In this document: positions 62,637-64,000 of the stretch, in pieces
Numbering within the stretch: position 1 is the first letter of the stretch
Layout of the letters: each line of letters begins with the position of its first letter
Source of the DNA: Limanda limanda
Lineage: Eukaryota; Chordata; Actinopteri; Pleuronectiformes; Pleuronectidae
Assembly (NCBI RefSeq): GCF_963576545.1
Contig: NC_083656.1
Coordinates: 7,072,311-7,136,310 of the forward strand
DNA length: 64,000 bases
Reading direction: 5' to 3'
Position numbers and translations under genes: made by a program
Notes under the pieces: generated by a model
What the model saw: only the letters and a program-made list of their open reading frames with translations
What the model was told of the DNA's origin: nothing
The model's database searches: none

Positions 62637-62723
62637 TCATGCCGGTCCCCTTCCCCGGGGGAAACAAAGGGGTCGAGGGGTAGGAAGCCGTGAGCCCAGC
62701 GCGGAGGCTGCGGCAGCCACCAT
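62637..62723 (-). other. upstream ORF in atrnl1 leader (28 codons)
   Basis: Starts MVAAAASALGSRL and runs to TGA. It is in a different frame from the main CDS (offset 604 nt). It is only relevant if transcription starts upstream of it. The start resembles the N-terminus of human attractin (MVAAAAA, from memory). Confidence 0.35.
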
Positions 62724-62982
62724 GGATGAGGGGGGGACGAGGGAGCTGCTGGGACAGCGGCGTTGAACAACCCGCTCCGGGCTGTTGTTTATCGACCCCC
62801 CGGGCGGTTTAACGAGCCCCGAGATCCGGTGTTCGTGGGCGGACGTGTGCGGGGAAGGGTCCCGGTGTCTCCGGTAAGAAAGTAAAAGGTAGAAAACCCC
62901 CCCACGGTGGATCTGAAGCGTGACAGGGACAGGCAGCGGCTCCACACGGATCCTCAGGTCCGAGGAAACTAAACAGTGGGGC

Positions 62983-62994
62983 CGCGCATGCGCA
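62983..62994. promoter_or_regulatory. NRF1 palindromic site
   Basis: CGCGCATGCGCA fits the NRF1 consensus YGCGCAYGCGCR at every position. About 870 bp upstream of the atrnl1 start codon in the GC-rich segment, a typical place for a core-promoter NRF1 site. Confidence 0.6.
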
Positions 62995-63045
62995 CTGGAG
63001 CACAGGGCTCCGGTTAAAGGCGCAGCGCACACGTCCAATGCGGCA

Positions 63046-64000
63046 TTTAATTCGATTTAATCTGATTTAATCTGATTTAATTCAATTTTATTAACCGTTC
63101 CGTTATCTCGACTGCAGAGAGGGTCCAGACCTTTAAAAATAGTGTGTGTGTGTGTGTGTACGATTCAGGTGAAAGGGATCTATTGGCAGAATTTAAATAT
63201 AGAATAATCCCAGTAATGTTTTCCCTAAGTGTGTCAATATCTAAATTGTAGAAATTGTTGTTCTCTAACGTAAAAACGTTATAGTTACATGGGGTCCGCT
63301 CTCCGGAGGCTGGCATGTTTTTTACAGCAGCCCAAACTGGACAAACTGGGATTGGCTCCAGCTCCATCAACGCCAGAGTGGTATAAGTGGTATGGATATG
63401 AGGATATAATAATGTTTTTTTATTTACATTTATATATATTATTGATATTTTGTATAATGATCATTATTATGATATACATACACATATTTTTTCCAGTCGG
63501 CACCTTTTCTTTATAATATAATATAATACATGCCCAGGTTAACTGTTGCTAGATGGATGGATGGATGGATGGATAATAAAATATATCTTTTTCCTTTTTC
63601 ATAAATCTTCAACAATTTCTGAAATCAGTAATCTGAAAAATGATAAGCAACGACAACAAAAAATATTTGAAACATGTACACACACACACAAACACACACA
63701 CATTTCTCTAAATCTCCTCGTATTGCACCTCTGCCGTGTTTCTGTTGTACATGGGCTCTGTTGATTCAAACTCTGAGGGTCCTCTGTGTGCAGTCACGGA
63801 TCAAAAGCATGCAGGTGTTCAACACTACACCACGTTTGAAGTGATATTCATACATCTTGTACTTTTGGCCCCTCGATGGTGCATAATTGAACTGACGAGG
63901 AGGGAGGTAAAAAGCTGTGGATGTCAGTGGGGCTCTATGATTAATTCAGCAGGGCTCAGTTTGGAGGAGATGATTTTAGATGTACAATTGCCCTGCCTGA
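63046..64000. other. upstream flank without a recognised gene
   Basis: AT-rich flank upstream of atrnl1. It holds a tandem TGATTTAATC motif (63056-63090), a short GT run (63141-63158), a GGAT microsatellite (63552-63575) and CA runs near 63680. Open frames here are short and unrecognised. Confidence 0.7.
63552..63575. repeat. (GGAT)n microsatellite
   Basis: Six near-perfect GGAT units in AT-rich upstream DNA. Confidence 0.85.

Larger units (their letters stand above)
62120..63045 (-). promoter_or_regulatory. atrnl1: GC-rich 5' leader and core promoter of atrnl1
   Basis: GC- and CpG-rich stretch directly upstream of the start codon, unlike the AT-rich flanks. It holds a perfect NRF1 palindrome (62983-62994), a CCAAT box (63035-63039), a YY1-type motif (62571-62581) and no obvious TATA box. 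This is the usual make-up of a dispersed CpG-island promoter. The transcription start is not determinable here; it probably lies between about 62600 and 63000. Confidence 0.65.

Overview
This window is vertebrate nuclear DNA, almost certainly from a teleost fish and probably a percomorph. It has spliced genes with GT-AG introns, abundant microsatellites, a tRNA-derived SINE, a hAT transposon relic and retroelement tails of teleost type. The species cannot be named from the sequence alone.

The main content is one large gene on the minus strand, attractin-like 1 (atrnl1). I traced all 29 coding exons by hand from the start codon at 62119 to the stop at 11380. Every intron is GT-AG, every exon junction keeps frame, and the exons sum to 4089 nt (1362 aa plus stop), close to the roughly 1379 aa of human ATRNL1 as I recall it. 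The protein reads: signal peptide, EGF, CUB, two EGF-like modules, a kelch propeller, PSI modules, a C-type lectin domain, more PSI, two laminin-type EGFs, a membrane-proximal ectodomain, one transmembrane helix and a 128-residue cytoplasmic tail with the conserved MASRPFA motif. No frameshift or premature stop was seen.

At the left edge, on the plus strand, are the last two coding exons of a GDNF-family receptor alpha gene, best matched to gfra1. They include the C-terminal GPI-anchor signal. gfra1 and atrnl1 are therefore tail to tail, the same arrangement as at human 10q25, with about 8.8 kb between stop codons.

Layout: 1-2618, end of gfra1; 2619 to about 4060, its probable 3' UTR; about 4060-9490, intergenic with a few interspersed repeats; about 9490-11379, probable atrnl1 3' UTR with two G-quadruplex-type G tracts; 11380-62119, atrnl1 coding exons and introns; 62120 to about 63045, GC-rich leader and promoter with NRF1 and YY1 motifs, upstream ORFs and a 22-bp minisatellite; 63046-64000, upstream flank with simple repeats.

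Introns carry most of the unusual DNA. Intron 20 holds an 878-bp hAT element with terminal inverted repeats, an 8-bp target duplication and a surviving BED zinc-finger exon. Intron 7 holds a perfect 453-bp GATA array next to a retroelement 3' end. Intron 10 holds a short interstitial telomeric repeat. Nothing here looks like an operon, a phage, a CRISPR array or a clearly new multi-gene system; the window is a conserved neurodevelopmental locus with transposon and regulatory detail worth checking.
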